Positions 30,047 to 39,200 of a stretch of DNA of 64,000 nt are shown in pieces. Under the pieces are notes generated by a model. That model ran no database searches, was not told the origin of the DNA, and saw only the letters and a program-made list of their open reading frames with translations. The stretch lies in contig NZ_JAQZAK010000004.1 of NCBI RefSeq assembly GCF_028737265.1, forward strand, positions 372,001 through 436,000. Direction: 5' to 3'. This stretch comes from Actinomycetospora callitridis. GTDB lineage: Bacteria; Actinomycetota; Actinomycetes; Mycobacteriales; Pseudonocardiaceae. The first letter of the stretch is position 1. Each line of letters begins with the position of its first letter. Position numbers and translations under genes: made by a program.

Positions 30047-31378
30047 CTAGCGCCAGGACGCGGGCGCGCCGCCTGCCGAGGCGTTCGGGCCCGAGCTCGC
30101 CGTCGCGGCGGGCGGGGCGTTCCTGCTCGACGGATCCCGCAGGCGCGCCCACCACCGCTCGGCGCCCGCGTCGGTGAGCACCGCGACCTGGTCGACGACG
30201 GCGCGCAGACGGCCCGCGTCGTCGTCGGCGCCCTCCCACGCGGGCACGAACGCGGGGTCGAGGGAGTGCGGGGCGCCCGCGACCAGGCGTTCGACCAGCT
30301 CGGTGACGACGTCGCGCTGGCGCGCCTGCACGGCGAGGCGGGCCGGATCGCGCATGACCCACCGCAGCGCCGCCGCCTTGAGCACCGCCACCTCCGCGCC
30401 CAGCGGGGCCGGGACGACGAGGTCGGCGTCGTACCCGGCGGGCACCGTGTCGTCGCCGAGCGCGGTCCGGGTGGCCTCGACGGTGCCGGTGACGAACCGC
30501 CCGACGAGCTCGCTGGTCAGGCGCTTGAGCGCCGCGGTGGCCGCGAGCGAGCCGTCGTGCGCCCCGTGCGCCGCGGCGGCCCGCACCGACGGGAGCTCGG
30601 CGAGGGTGCCCGCGGCGTCCTCGAGGTCCCGGGGTGACGCGCTCGAGAAGGCCTCCGCGGCGAGCGCCGCGAGCTCCGCGCGCTCGGCGGGGCGCGCGAG
30701 CCAGCCCAGGACGATGCGGCCGGCGAGGATGCCGTCCTCGAGGTCGTGGACGGAGTACGCGACGTCGTCGGCCCAGTCCATGATCTGCGCCTCGAGGCAC
30801 CGACGGTCCGCCGGCGCGCCCTCGCGCACCCAGGTGAAGACCGGCAGGTCGTCGGCGTAGACGCCGAACTTCCGGAGGCCCGGCCGCCGGGGCCACGGGT
30901 ACTTGAGGCAGGCGTCGAGGACGCCGCGGGTGAGGTTCAGCCCGCGACAGCGCTCGTCGTCGAGCATCTTGGGCTCGAGCCGCGTGAGGATGCGCAGCGT
31001 CTGCGCGTTGCCCTCGAAGCCGCCGGCGTCGGCGGTGATCGCGTGCAGGGCCCGCTCGCCGTTGTGCCCGAACGGGGGGTGCCCGATGTCGTGGGCGAGG
31101 CCCGCGGTGTCGACGACGTCGGGGTCGGCGCCGAGGTCCTCGGCCATGCCCCGCCCGATCTGGGCGACCTCGAGCGAGTGCGTCAGCCGGGTGCGCGGCA
31201 CGCCGGTGACCTCGGCGTCCTCGTCGGGACCGACGACCTGCGTCTTGCCCGCGAGGCGGCGCAGCGCCGCCGAGTGCAGCACGCGTCCGCGGTCGCGGGC
31301 GAAGGGCGAGCGCCGGTCGCGGCCCGGCTTCGGCGCCTCGTCGAACAGGCGCGCGGCGCGGTGCCCCAGGGTGCTCAT
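30047..31378 (-). CDS. dgt: Deoxyguanosinetriphosphate triphosphohydrolase-like HD protein
   Basis: A 443-residue HD-domain phosphohydrolase: GRDRRSPFARDRGRVLHSAALRRL, then RTRLTHSLEVAQIGRG (His), GLAHDIGHPPFGHNGE (His-Asp) and later the Asp in QIMDWADDVAYSVHD. The family cleaves dNTPs to deoxynucleoside and triphosphate, controlling dNTP pools. It is located as in M. tuberculosis (Rv2344c) near dnaG. It overlaps the YdcF-like gene by four bases. Confidence 0.92.
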   Translation of the reverse strand: MSTLGHRAARLFDEAPKPGRDRRSPFARDRGRVLHSAALRRLAGKTQVVGPDEDAEVTGVPRTRLTHSLEVAQIGRGMAEDLGADPDVVDTAGLAHDIGHPPFGHNGERALHAITADAGGFEGNAQTLRILTRLEPKMLDDERCRGLNLTRGVLDACLKYPWPRRPGLRKFGVYADDLPVFTWVREGAPADRRCLEAQIMDWADDVAYSVHDLEDGILAGRIVLGWLARPAERAELAALAAEAFSSASPRDLEDAAGTLAELPSVRAAAAHGAHDGSLAATAALKRLTSELVGRFVTGTVEATRTALGDDTVPAGYDADLVVPAPLGAEVAVLKAAALRWVMRDPARLAVQARQRDVVTELVERLVAGAPHSLDPAFVPAWEGADDDAGRLRAVVDQVAVLTDAGAERWWARLRDPSSRNAPPAATASSGPNASAGGAPASWR

Positions 31379-32052
31379 CCCAGCCCGGGGTCGGAAAAGT
31401 CCGACGAACCGTGCGTGAGGTGGTAGTAGATCAGCGCGCCGGTCTCGCGGACGATGTAGCGCAGCTGGGTCTCGCGGGTCTGCACCACCGGGCCGCGCTT
31501 GGTCGGCGAGGTGGTGGCCTCCAGCCCGACGTCCGAGGCCATGGTGCGCGACCGCAGCGAGTGCCACGGGTCGCTGACCAGCACCGCGGAGCGCCAGCCC
31601 CGTTCCTCGGCGACGCCGGCGACGGCCTCGAAGCTGCCGTAGGTGTCGCTGCCCTCGTCGACGGGCAGCAGCGCCTGGCCCGGCACGCCGTTCTCGACGA
31701 GCCACTGCTCGCCGGCCTGGGCCTCGGTGAACGCGTCGCCGGCGGCGGCCCCGCCCACGGTGACGATCCGCGGCGCGACGCCCTGCTCGTAGAGCTCGAG
31801 CGCGTGCTGGAGCCGGGCCCGGAACACCGGCGAGGGCTCGCCGTCGTACTGCGCGGCCCCGAGGACGACGATCATGTCGACCGGCTCGCGCTCGTCGACC
31901 CGGCCGAGCTGCCACACCCGGAACGCCGTCCCGCCGACGAGCAGAAGCGCGACGACGAGGGCGCCGAGGACGATCCGGGGCGCCCAGGCGACGGCCTTGA
32001 TCGCGGACCCGGACGGGGTGGGAGCGGGGTGGGGACCCGACATGCGGCTCAC
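31375..32052 (-). CDS. YdcF-like (DUF218) membrane-anchored protein
   Basis: A 225-residue protein from GTG 32052 (GTGA overlap with XdhC). One N-terminal membrane helix (IVLGALVVALLLVGGTAF) precedes a DUF218 domain: MIVVLGAAQYDGEPSPVFRARL, VTVGGAA, EGSDTYGSFEAVAG and AVLVSDPWHSLRSRTMA. DUF218 proteins (SanA, YdcF, ElyC) act in envelope maintenance or bind nucleotides; the role here is unproven. It bridges XdhC and dgt. Confidence 0.82.
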   Translation of the reverse strand: MSRMSGPHPAPTPSGSAIKAVAWAPRIVLGALVVALLLVGGTAFRVWQLGRVDEREPVDMIVVLGAAQYDGEPSPVFRARLQHALELYEQGVAPRIVTVGGAAAGDAFTEAQAGEQWLVENGVPGQALLPVDEGSDTYGSFEAVAGVAEERGWRSAVLVSDPWHSLRSRTMASDVGLEATTSPTKRGPVVQTRETQLRYIVRETGALIYYHLTHGSSDFSDPGLG

Positions 32053-33047
32053 GCGCCGATCGGCCCCGCCGCCACGCCGAGCGCCGAGGGGTCGCGCCCG
32101 CTGCGGACGGCGAGCACCTCGCCGACGATCGACACCGCCGTCTCGGCCGGCGTGCGCGCGCCGAGGTCGAGCCCGACGGGGCCGTGGATGCGGGCGAGCC
32201 GGTCCTCCGTGACGCCGGCGGCGAGCAGGCGCTCGCGGCGCGCGGCCTGGGTGCGCCGTGAACCGAGGGCGCCGAGGAACCCGCGACCCTCCAGGCCGGT
32301 GCGCAGGACGGCGTCGAACGCGGGGTCGTGGTCGAGCAGCACCAGCACGTCGGCGTCGGTGAACGCGGCGACCGCGGCGTCGGCCTCGGCGACGGTGTCG
32401 GCGCGGCCCGCGACCCAGCCGAGCAGTCCGGCCTGGGCGATCAGCGCGTCGGCGATCGCCCCGGGGCCGACGATGACCATCGTCGGCACCGGCACCCAGA
32501 GGTCGACGAGCACGTCGGCGCCCGCCTCGAGCGTCACGCGCTCGGTGACGGTGGCGCCGCGCCGCAGCAGCTGCCGCACGCGGGACGCCGCCTCCGCGTC
32601 GACCGTGGCGAAGCCCAGCGAGCCCTCGACGTCGTCGAGGTCGCCGCCGGTGATCGCGAGCGACGCCGAGCCGTCGGCGCGCGTCACGAGCGCCGCCGGC
32701 ACCCCGGCCGCGAAGGCCTGCGCGAGCGCGCGGGCGGGCGCGGCGTCCAGGGGGTGGCCGAGCAGCGTCGCACCGCCCGCGCAGGCGAGGCCGGCGGCCA
32801 CGGCGTCGTCCTCGGCGACGTGCGCCTCGATCACCGACGGAGCCCGCCGGGCGTCGCGGGCGAGGGCCGCGGCGCGGTCGTCGAGCGCACCGCGCAGCAG
32901 CACCCCGCCGAGCGTCCCGTCGGCGCTCGCGACCAGGAGCTGGCCGGGTTCGACGGTGCCGAACCCGTGCCGGTCGAGCACGCGCACCACGGCCCGGGCC
33001 TCGTCGCCGCGGGCGAGGACGTCGGCCACCTCGGTCAGCTCGCTCAC
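32049..33047 (-). CDS. XdhC/CoxI-family accessory protein
   Basis: A 332-residue protein: an XdhC_CoxI N-terminal domain (DVLARGDEARAVVRVLDRHG, GQLLVASADGTLGG) and a Rossmann-type C-terminal domain (TMVIVGPGAIADALIAQAGLLGW, DVLVLLDHDPAFDAVL, FLGALGSRRTQAARRERL, IHGPVGLDLGARTPAETAVSI). XdhC proteins help sulfurate and insert molybdenum cofactor into xanthine-dehydrogenase-like enzymes; no such enzyme is in the window. The N-terminal Cys-containing loop is intact. Confidence 0.85.
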   Translation of the reverse strand: MSELTEVADVLARGDEARAVVRVLDRHGFGTVEPGQLLVASADGTLGGVLLRGALDDRAAALARDARRAPSVIEAHVAEDDAVAAGLACAGGATLLGHPLDAAPARALAQAFAAGVPAALVTRADGSASLAITGGDLDDVEGSLGFATVDAEAASRVRQLLRRGATVTERVTLEAGADVLVDLWVPVPTMVIVGPGAIADALIAQAGLLGWVAGRADTVAEADAAVAAFTDADVLVLLDHDPAFDAVLRTGLEGRGFLGALGSRRTQAARRERLLAAGVTEDRLARIHGPVGLDLGARTPAETAVSIVGEVLAVRSGRDPSALGVAAGPIGA

Positions 33048-33072
33048 GCCTCCCAGGGTAGGCGAGCGCGGC

Positions 33073-34500
33073 TCAGCAGCCGATCAGGCGGGCGGCGAGG
33101 TAGGACTCGAGCTGGTCGAGGGCCACGCGCTCCTGGGTCATGGCGTCGCGGTGGCGGACGGTGGCGGCCTGGTCCTGCAGCGAGTCAAAGTCGACGGTGA
33201 CGCAGAACGGGGTGCCGATCTCGTCCTGGCGCCGGTAGCGACGGCCGATGGCGCCGGCGTCGTCGAACTCGACGTTCCAGTGCTTGCGCAGGGTGGTCGC
33301 GAGGTCGCGGGCGACGGGCGAGAGGTCGGCGTTGCGGCTCAGCGGCAGCACCGCGGCCTTGACCGGGGCGAGGCGCGGGTCGAGGCGCAGCACCGTGCGC
33401 TTGTCGACGCCGCCCTTGGCGTTCGGCGCCTCGTCCTCGGTGTAGGCCTCGAGCAGGAACGCCATCATCGGGCGCCCCACACCGGCCGCCGGCTCGATGA
33501 CGTAGGGCTTGTAGCGCGAGTCGGTGGCCTGGTCGTAGTAGCTCAGGTCGACGCCGCTGTGGTTCGAGTGGGTCGTCAGGTCGAAGTCGGTGCGGTTGGC
33601 GACGCCCTCGAGCTCGCCCCACTCCTGGCCGGCGTTGAACTGGAACTTGTACTCCACGTCCACCGTGCGCTTGGAGTAGTGCGAGAGCTTCTCCTTGGGG
33701 TGCTCGTAGTGCCGCAGGTTCTCCGGCGCGATGCCCAGGTCGGTGTACCAGCGGGTGCGCTCGTCGATCCAGTACTGGTGCCACTGCTCGTCGGAGCCGG
33801 GCTCGACGAAGAACTCCATCTCCATCTGCTCGAACTCGCGCGTGCGGAAGATGAAGTTGCCGGGCGTGATCTCGTTGCGGAAGCTCTTGCCGATCTGGCC
33901 GATGCCGAACGGCGGCTTCTTGCGCGCCGCGGACATGACGTTGGCGAAGTTGACGAAGATGCCCTGCGCGGTCTCGGGGCGCAGGTAGTGCAGCCCCTCC
34001 TCGGACTCCACCGGGCCCAGGTAGGTCTTGAGCATCATGTTGAACTCGCGCGGCGCGGTGTACTGCCCGCGCACGCCGCAGTTCGGGCAGGGCACGGTCG
34101 AGAGGTCGTAGCCGACCTTGCCCTCGGCGTCGACGGACTCCAGCGACGGGCCGCCGGTGCGCTCGCTGAAGTCCTCGGCGAGCTGGTCGGCGCGGAAGCG
34201 GCGGTGACAGTTCGTGCACTCGACCAGCGGGTCGGTGAACACGTCGACGTGGCCGGACGCGACCCACACCTGGCGCGGGAGGATCACGCTGGAGTCCAGG
34301 CCGACGACGTCCTCGCGGCCGGTGACCATCGTCTTCCACCACTGGCGCTTGATGTTGTCCTTGAGCTCCACGCCGAGCGGGCCGTAGTCCCAGGCCGAGC
34401 GCGTTCCGCCGTAGATCTCCCCGGACGGGAAGACGAAACCGCGGCGCTTGCAGAGGTTGACCACGGTCTCGATGCGGGCGCTGCCGGTGGGGGTGGGCAC
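33073..34500 (-). CDS. glyS: Glycyl-tRNA synthetase (dimeric class II type)
   Basis: A 475-residue enzyme that charges tRNA-Gly. From GTG 34500: [20 protein letters not shown], then [17 protein letters not shown]; a zinc-like [13 protein letters not shown] pair; motif 2 [20 protein letters not shown]; and motif 3 region [16 protein letters not shown]-terminal anticodon-binding domain ([13 protein letters not shown]) follows. Length fits the alpha2 type. It is divergent from smtB-zur, the arrangement known for Rv2357c-Rv2358-Rv2359. Confidence 0.96.
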   Translation of the reverse strand: MPTPTGSARIETVVNLCKRRGFVFPSGEIYGGTRSAWDYGPLGVELKDNIKRQWWKTMVTGREDVVGLDSSVILPRQVWVASGHVDVFTDPLVECTNCHRRFRADQLAEDFSERTGGPSLESVDAEGKVGYDLSTVPCPNCGVRGQYTAPREFNMMLKTYLGPVESEEGLHYLRPETAQGIFVNFANVMSAARKKPPFGIGQIGKSFRNEITPGNFIFRTREFEQMEMEFFVEPGSDEQWHQYWIDERTRWYTDLGIAPENLRHYEHPKEKLSHYSKRTVDVEYKFQFNAGQEWGELEGVANRTDFDLTTHSNHSGVDLSYYDQATDSRYKPYVIEPAAGVGRPMMAFLLEAYTEDEAPNAKGGVDKRTVLRLDPRLAPVKAAVLPLSRNADLSPVARDLATTLRKHWNVEFDDAGAIGRRYRRQDEIGTPFCVTVDFDSLQDQAATVRHRDAMTQERVALDQLESYLAARLIGC

Positions 34501-34604
34501 GGTGGTACTCCGGGATCGCTGGGTGAAGGGATCGCTGGGTGAAGCGGGTGCACCCAGCGTAGCGAGCGCCCCGCCCCGCTCCGTGCCGCGGCTCGTGAGC
34601 GGCG

Positions 34605-34937
34605 TCAGCGGTCGGTGAGCAGGCTCGGGTGCTCGGTGACGCCGTCGGCGTCGGCGACGAGGGCGCGCTCGTGGGCGGCGGGCTCGTCGGTCAGCGCCTC
34701 GGACAGCAGTGGCACCACGTGCTCGCGCACCTCGAACGGCTGCAGCGCGCGACGGTAGGCGGTGACCGTCGTGAAGCGGGCGACGAGCACCCAGTGCCCC
34801 GGCTCCTCGATCGCGCGGCCCAGGTCGACGCCCTCGCACCCCGGTTGCGCGGCGAGCAGGGCGACGGCGCGCCGGGCGCGGGCGAGGAACGCCTCGCGCC
34901 CGGCCTCGTCCGGCACGAAGCGACAGACCAGCAGCAT
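34605..34937 (-). CDS. Antibiotic biosynthesis monooxygenase-like protein
   Basis: A 110-residue protein with an ABM-type barrel: [56 protein letters not shown] and [11 protein letters not shown]. Similar actinobacterial proteins are encoded next to glyS. Substrate unknown. It diverges from the membrane-protein/smtB/zur operon. Confidence 0.75.
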   Translation of the reverse strand: MLLVCRFVPDEAGREAFLARARRAVALLAAQPGCEGVDLGRAIEEPGHWVLVARFTTVTAYRRALQPFEVREHVVPLLSEALTDEPAAHERALVADADGVTEHPSLLTDR

Positions 34938-34977
34938 CGCGGACCCTCCTCGCTTCCCCCACGCTCGACACGGCACC

Positions 34978-34996
34978 GACAACGAGTGCCATTATC
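34978..34996. promoter_or_regulatory. Imperfect palindrome upstream of the smtB-zur operon
   Basis: A 19-base sequence GAyAAyG-n5-CrTTrTC lies in the divergent region between the ABM gene and the zinc-regulator operon. Palindromic positions match at 10 of 18. Its symmetry and relative AT content in a very GC-rich context make it a candidate site for Zur or SmtB autoregulation. The match to published Zur boxes is weak. Confidence 0.3.
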
Positions 34997-35034
34997 GGGA
35001 GTGACACACCGACGAGCAGCATCGGGAGGCACCC

Positions 35035-35349
35035 GTGAGCGACGGGAGGACACCCCGTCCGGGGCGCGTCCGGGCGCCGTTCGCCCGCCGGCGTGGACCG
35101 ATGGTCCCCGGCGAGGGGCCGCTGGCGCGCGTGCCCCCGGTGCTCGTGTTCGTGGCCGTGGTCGTGGTGTTCACCGCGGCCGTGATCCTCGGCGGCGTCG
35201 TCGGAGCGCTCCTGCTCGGGCTGCTCGCGCTCGGGGTGGCCGGGCTGCTGGCCGCCACGTGGCCGCGCCTGACCCCGGGCGCGCGGGCCGTGCGGGTGCT
35301 GGTGCTCGTGGTGCTCGTGGCCATCGCCGTGGGCCTGGTGTTCCGGTGA
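35035..35349 (+). CDS. Small two-helix membrane protein
   Basis: A 104-residue protein: Arg/Pro-rich cytoplasmic start, then two hydrophobic stretches ([35 protein letters not shown] is one long hairpin; [18 protein letters not shown] is the last helix). It overlaps smtB as GTGA, so it is the first gene of the zinc-regulator operon. No family assigned; a role in metal handling is inferred only from position. Confidence 0.6.
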   Translation: MSDGRTPRPGRVRAPFARRRGPMVPGEGPLARVPPVLVFVAVVVVFTAAVILGGVVGALLLGLLALGVAGLLAATWPRLTPGARAVRVLVLVVLVAIAVGLVFR

Positions 35350-35711
35350 CCGCCGCCGGCCCCGCCGCGGTGGGACTGCGCGACGACCACGTCGTGGAGC
35401 CACCGGCCGAGGCGCCCGAACCCCCACGCTCCGACGCGCTCGTCGCCGCGGGCGACCTCCTGCGCGCCCTGGCCGCCCCGGTGCGCATCGCGATCGTGCT
35501 GCAGCTGCGCACCTCGCCGCGCTGCGTCCACGAGCTGGTCGACGCCCTCGCCGTCACCCAGCCGCTGATCAGCCAGCACCTACGGGTGCTCAAGGCCGCC
35601 GGCGTGGTGCGCGGCGACCGCCGGGGGCGCGAGGTGGTCTACCGCCTCGTCGACGACCACCTCGCCCACATCGTCGTCGACGCCGTCGCGCACGTGGAGG
35701 AGGAGTCGTGA
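35346..35711 (+). CDS. smtB: SmtB-type ArsR zinc sensor
   Basis: A 121-residue winged-helix repressor. The recognition helix is [17 protein letters not shown]. The C-terminal alpha-5 site [18 protein letters not shown] has Asp, His, His and Glu spaced as D-x-H-n10-H-x-x-E, exactly the zinc ligands of SmtB/Rv2358. Zinc binding would release it from DNA. It is co-transcribed with zur by a 4-base overlap, so the two coordinate zinc export and uptake as in mycobacteria. Start GTG 35346. Confidence 0.9.
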   Translation: MTAAGPAAVGLRDDHVVEPPAEAPEPPRSDALVAAGDLLRALAAPVRIAIVLQLRTSPRCVHELVDALAVTQPLISQHLRVLKAAGVVRGDRRGREVVYRLVDDHLAHIVVDAVAHVEEES

Positions 35712-36130
35712 CGACCTCCAGCTCGCGCACCCCCTCGGTGCCCGGCCTGCGGGCGACCCGCCAGCGCGCGGCCGTCGCCGGGCTCCTCGACGAGCTCGCC
35801 GACTTCCGCTCCGCCCAGGAGATCCACGAGGAGCTGCGCCGGCGCGGCGAGGGCATCGGGCTCACCACGGTGTACCGCACGCTGCAGGCCCTCGCCGACG
35901 CCGACGAGATCGACGTCCTGCGCACCGGCACCGGCGAGGCGTCCTACCGGCGCTGCTCCGAGCACCACCACCACCACCTGGTGTGCCGCGTCTGCGGCAA
36001 GACCGTCGAGGTCGAGGGCCCGGCCGTCGAGCACTGGGCCGACCGCGTCGCCACCCTGCACGGCTTCGCCGAGATCTCCCACACCGTGGAGATCCTCGGC
36101 GTCTGCGCGGCCTGCCGCGCGACCGGCTGA
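35708..36130 (+). CDS. zur: Zinc uptake regulator Zur (Fur family)
   Basis: A 140-residue Fur-family repressor: a winged helix (RATRQRAAVAGLLDEL, LTTVYRTLQALADADEID), followed by the metal sites HHHHHLVCRVCGK (regulatory His and structural Cys pair) and a closing CAAC (second structural Cys pair). With zinc bound it represses uptake genes. It is coupled to smtB by overlap. The candidate Zur-type target TIGR03943/permease pair lies about 3 kb downstream, although no clear box was found before it. Confidence 0.93.
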   Translation: MTTSSSRTPSVPGLRATRQRAAVAGLLDELADFRSAQEIHEELRRRGEGIGLTTVYRTLQALADADEIDVLRTGTGEASYRRCSEHHHHHLVCRVCGKTVEVEGPAVEHWADRVATLHGFAEISHTVEILGVCAACRATG

Positions 36131-36137
36131 CCGGCGC

Positions 36138-36203
36138 GGCACCGGCCCGGCACCGGCCCGGCCCCGAGCAGGCCCCGAGCAGGCCCCGAGCAGGCCCCGA
36201 GCA
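36138..36203 (+). repeat. Six tandem 11-base units
   Basis: Two copies of GGCACCGGCCC followed by four copies of GGCCCCGAGCA, running into a 53-base palindrome. They lie just after the zur stop in a convergent intergenic region and are not within a credible gene. Confidence 0.9.
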
Positions 36204-36253
36204 GCGAGGGCGTCCCTCGCTGCCTCCCACGCAGCCAGGGAGTCCCTCGCTCC
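36201..36253. repeat. 53-base dispersed palindrome, copy 2
   Basis: Starts GCAGCGAGGG and ends CCCTCGCTCC, so its arms pair at nine of ten positions. By hand alignment 41 of 53 positions are identical to the element at 16779-16831. As there, it sits between convergent gene ends, here zur and the BCCT transporter. Confidence 0.6.
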
Positions 36254-36304
36254 TCCACTCGATTCGCGCACGGACCCGTGCACGGACCCGCTGACCCCGG
36301 ACAC

Positions 36305-36343
36305 GACGGGAGCCGGGCCCCCGCGAGGGGACCCGGCTCCGTC
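36305..36343 (-). terminator. Hairpin terminator of the BCCT transporter gene
   Basis: GACGGGAGCCGGG and CCCGGCTCCGTC pair around an inner CCCC-GCGA-GGGG hairpin with a GNRA loop. It lies 15 bases beyond the transporter stop. Confidence 0.75.
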
Positions 36344-36358
36344 TGCCGTCGTGCGCGC

Positions 36359-38293
36359 CTACTCCCGGTCGGCGCTGGGCCGGCCCGCGGCCTCGGCCCG
36401 GGAACCCGGCCCGGTGTCGACGACCTCGGTACCGCTCGGGTCGTCGTCCTTGGGCACGGAGCGGGCCCGGGCCCGCGCCTCCTCCGGGTCCGAGGGCACG
36501 GCCGGGGTCTCCCCCGTCGAGAACGGGTCCTGCACGCCGTAGACCTCGGCGTACGTCGGCCCGGTGGTCTCGCCGGTGGCCCGCTGCCGGGCCCTCGTCG
36601 TCGGGAAGGCCTGCACGTGGAGGTAGAAGTCCTCGCCGTGCTTGTCGGTGCCGTGGTCGATCGCCTGCTCCATGACCTCGAGGCCCTTGCGCTCACGCAG
36701 GATCACGGGGTCGTGGTTGAGGTCGCGCATGAACGCGATGCAGAGGAACACCATGATCACGACGAACGGGGCCGCGACCAGGATGGTGAGGCTCTGCAGG
36801 CCGGACAGGGCGTCCTCGCCGCCGACCAGCAGCATGATGATCGCGACGGCGCCCATCACGGAGCCCCAGAAGATCACGACCCACTTGGACGGCTCGTCCG
36901 TCCCACGCTGCGAGAGCGTGCCGGTGACGATCGACGCGGCGTCCGCGCCGGACACGAAGAAGATCGCCACGAGGATCATGACGAGCAGCCCGGTGAAGGT
37001 CGCCCACGGGTAGGCCTGGAGCACCGCGAACAGCTGGGTCTCGGTGTCCGCCGCCGCCGGGTTCAGACCCGCCTGCTGCTGGGTGATCGCCGTGCCGCCG
37101 AAGATCGAGAACCAGACGAGGCTCACGAGGCTCGGCACGAGGATGACGCCGCCGACGAACTGGCGGATCGTGCGGCCCCGGCTGATCTTGGCCAGGAACA
37201 TGCCGACGAAGGGCGTCCAGGAGATCCACCACGCCCAGTAGAAGACCGTCCAGCTGCTCAGCCAGTCGAGCATCGCGGCGCCACCGGTGGCCTCGGTACG
37301 CCCGACCATCTCCGCGAAGTCGCCGAAGTAGGCGCCGACGGCGGTGGGCAGCAGGTCGAGGATGATCACCGTCGGGCCGACGACGAACACGAACAGCGCC
37401 AGGATGCCGGCGAGCACCATGTTGATGTTCGACAGCCACTGGATGCCCTTGGCGACACCGGACACGGCCGACAGCACGAAGGCCGCGGTGAGCACGATGA
37501 TCAGCGGGACCAGGACCTCGTTGCCGGCGCCGGGCAGGAAGCCCGTCGCGTCGAGACCGCCGCCGATCTGCAGGGCGCCGAGGCCCAGGGACGCGGCCGA
37601 ACCGAAGATCGTCGCGAAGATCGCGATGATGTCGATGATCCGGCCGATGACCCCGTTGGCCGCCTTCTCACCGATCAGCGGGATGAACGCGGAGCTGATG
37701 AGCTGGCGACGGCCCTTGCGGAACGTCGAGTACGCGATCGCGAGGCCGACCACGGCGTAGATCGCCCACGGGTGCAGCGTCCAGTGGAACAGCGACGTCG
37801 CCATCGCGGTGTTCAGTGCGCCGACCTGGTCCCCCGGCACGACCGACCCGGGCGGGGGCTCGGTGAAGAACGACAGCGGCTCGGCGACGCCGTAGAACAT
37901 CAGCCCGATGCCCATACCGGCGCTGAACATCATCGCGATCCACGAGACGGTCCTGAACTCGGGCTGCTCGTCGTCGCGCCCCAGCCGGATGCGCCCGAAG
38001 CGGCTGAACGCCAGCCACAGCGCGAAGACCACGAAGCCCGTGGCCGCGAGGATGAAGCCCCAGCCACCGCCACGGATGACGCCGCTGAGCATCGCGCTCG
38101 AGGCCGCGCTCAGGCTCTCGGTGCCGATGACCCCCCAGGCCACGAAGATGACCGCGAGCCCCGCACCGACGCCGAACACGACCCAGTCGGTGCCGTGCTT
38201 GCGGTCGGCCGCGGATTCGGCCGGGACGTCTCCGGGGTCGGCCCCGGGATCACCGGCCGGGGGGCCCGGCGGTGATGAGAGATCCTGTGTCAT
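36359..38293 (-). CDS. BCCT-family betaine/choline/carnitine transporter
   Basis: A 644-residue secondary transporter. After a 35-residue polar N-terminus come about twelve helices. The BCCT signature appears as MMFSAGMGIGLMFYGVAEPL (Gly-rich helix with Na site) and WTVFYWAWWISWTPFVGMF (aromatic box that binds the quaternary ammonium), then KISRGRTIRQF. A 100-residue C-terminal cytoplasmic tail (KGLEVMEQAIDHGTDKHGEDFY) may sense osmotic stress, as in BetP. Likely uptake of glycine betaine or a related osmolyte; the exact substrate is inferred. Confidence 0.93.
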   Translation of the reverse strand: MTQDLSSPPGPPAGDPGADPGDVPAESAADRKHGTDWVVFGVGAGLAVIFVAWGVIGTESLSAASSAMLSGVIRGGGWGFILAATGFVVFALWLAFSRFGRIRLGRDDEQPEFRTVSWIAMMFSAGMGIGLMFYGVAEPLSFFTEPPPGSVVPGDQVGALNTAMATSLFHWTLHPWAIYAVVGLAIAYSTFRKGRRQLISSAFIPLIGEKAANGVIGRIIDIIAIFATIFGSAASLGLGALQIGGGLDATGFLPGAGNEVLVPLIIVLTAAFVLSAVSGVAKGIQWLSNINMVLAGILALFVFVVGPTVIILDLLPTAVGAYFGDFAEMVGRTEATGGAAMLDWLSSWTVFYWAWWISWTPFVGMFLAKISRGRTIRQFVGGVILVPSLVSLVWFSIFGGTAITQQQAGLNPAAADTETQLFAVLQAYPWATFTGLLVMILVAIFFVSGADAASIVTGTLSQRGTDEPSKWVVIFWGSVMGAVAIIMLLVGGEDALSGLQSLTILVAAPFVVIMVFLCIAFMRDLNHDPVILRERKGLEVMEQAIDHGTDKHGEDFYLHVQAFPTTRARQRATGETTGPTYAEVYGVQDPFSTGETPAVPSDPEEARARARSVPKDDDPSGTEVVDTGPGSRAEAAGRPSADRE

Positions 38294-38434
38294 CGCGAGT
38301 CGCGCCTCCCCGTCGGGCTCACCGACGAGAGACGCCCCTCCTCTCCGGCTGGACGGCAGGTGCGGAGTCTACGTGTCGTTCCCGCGGGTTCGTCCCGCTT
38401 TCGGCCGTTCGCAGACCCCGCGCGTCGTTTCGGG

Positions 38435-39196
38435 TCAGTATTCGTACACCGGATCGGGTGTCGCAATAGGCCACCACGCGGTGACCGACAGTGTCGGTAC
38501 GTGGCCGTCGGCCGGCGTCCCCGTCCCGGCGACGACGCGGCCCCGGATCGTCACCCAGCGATCGCCCTCCGCGCCACCCGGGACGACCCCGGCGAGCCGT
38601 CCCGAGGGGTCGGCGAGGTGCAGACGGACCGCCGAGGCGTCGGCCGCGCAGCACGAGATCACCAGCCGCGCGAGGTCGGGGCCGTCGGCGCCCCCGGCCC
38701 CGGTCGCGACCGATGGCGCGACGAAGCCCGTGACGGTGATCTCCCGCTCGGTGACCGGCCCGTGGGGGTCCGCCGAGGTCCGCGAGACGACATCGAGCAG
38801 GCCCAGGGCGGGCGCCTCCCCCGGCGGCAGCGGCTCGTCGGCGGGTGTGGCGACGGTCGGGGCCGCGCGCGCCCCGAACCCGGCGAGCGCGCCCGACCCC
38901 AGCGCCGGGAGCACGACCAGAAGCAGCGCGAGGACCGGGAGCACCAGCAGCCAGGCGGCGGGGCCGGCGCGCCCTTCGGGGTGGTGGTCGTGCCCGTGGT
39001 CGCCGGTCGACGGTGACCGGCCCCGCAGGTCGCGGACCAGCGCCACGAGGGCCACCGCGACGAGGACCACACCGACGACGAGCACGGGCGTCGCCGACCA
39101 GGGCCGCACGTAGCGCAGGTACGAGCCGTCGAGCACGATCTTGATCAGCACGCCGCCGACGAGGACGAGCAGGACGTGCTGGGTGTCGCGGGTCAT
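38435..39196 (-). CDS. TIGR03943-family membrane protein
   Basis: A 253-residue protein: two N-terminal helices (LLVLVGGVLIKIVL, TPVLVVGVVLVAVALVALV), a His-rich loop (STGDHGHDHHPEG), another helix pair and a C-terminal extracytoplasmic domain with CC in LVISCCAADASAVRLHL. This is the TIGR03943 permease partner, usually encoded beside a DUF318-type permease, as here. The His-rich loop suggests metal, perhaps zinc, handling. It is coupled to the permease (stop 5 bases before its start). Confidence 0.86.
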   Translation of the reverse strand: MTRDTQHVLLVLVGGVLIKIVLDGSYLRYVRPWSATPVLVVGVVLVAVALVALVRDLRGRSPSTGDHGHDHHPEGRAGPAAWLLVLPVLALLLVVLPALGSGALAGFGARAAPTVATPADEPLPPGEAPALGLLDVVSRTSADPHGPVTEREITVTGFVAPSVATGAGGADGPDLARLVISCCAADASAVRLHLADPSGRLAGVVPGGAEGDRWVTIRGRVVAGTGTPADGHVPTLSVTAWWPIATPDPVYEY

Positions 39197-39200
39197 GCGG

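Noticed and set aside
31411..34542. 1043-codon forward frame opposite YdcF, XdhC and glyS
   Set aside because: Antisense of three recognised genes; Gly/Val/Arg-rich low-complexity translation with no domain.
36138..36203. Possible CRISPR array from the short repeats after zur
   Set aside because: The 11-base units are contiguous with no spacers and no cas gene is nearby.
36278..38275. 665-codon forward frame opposite the BCCT transporter
   Set aside because: Antisense of a transporter with complete family signatures; translation is a His/Arg/Asp-rich artefact.
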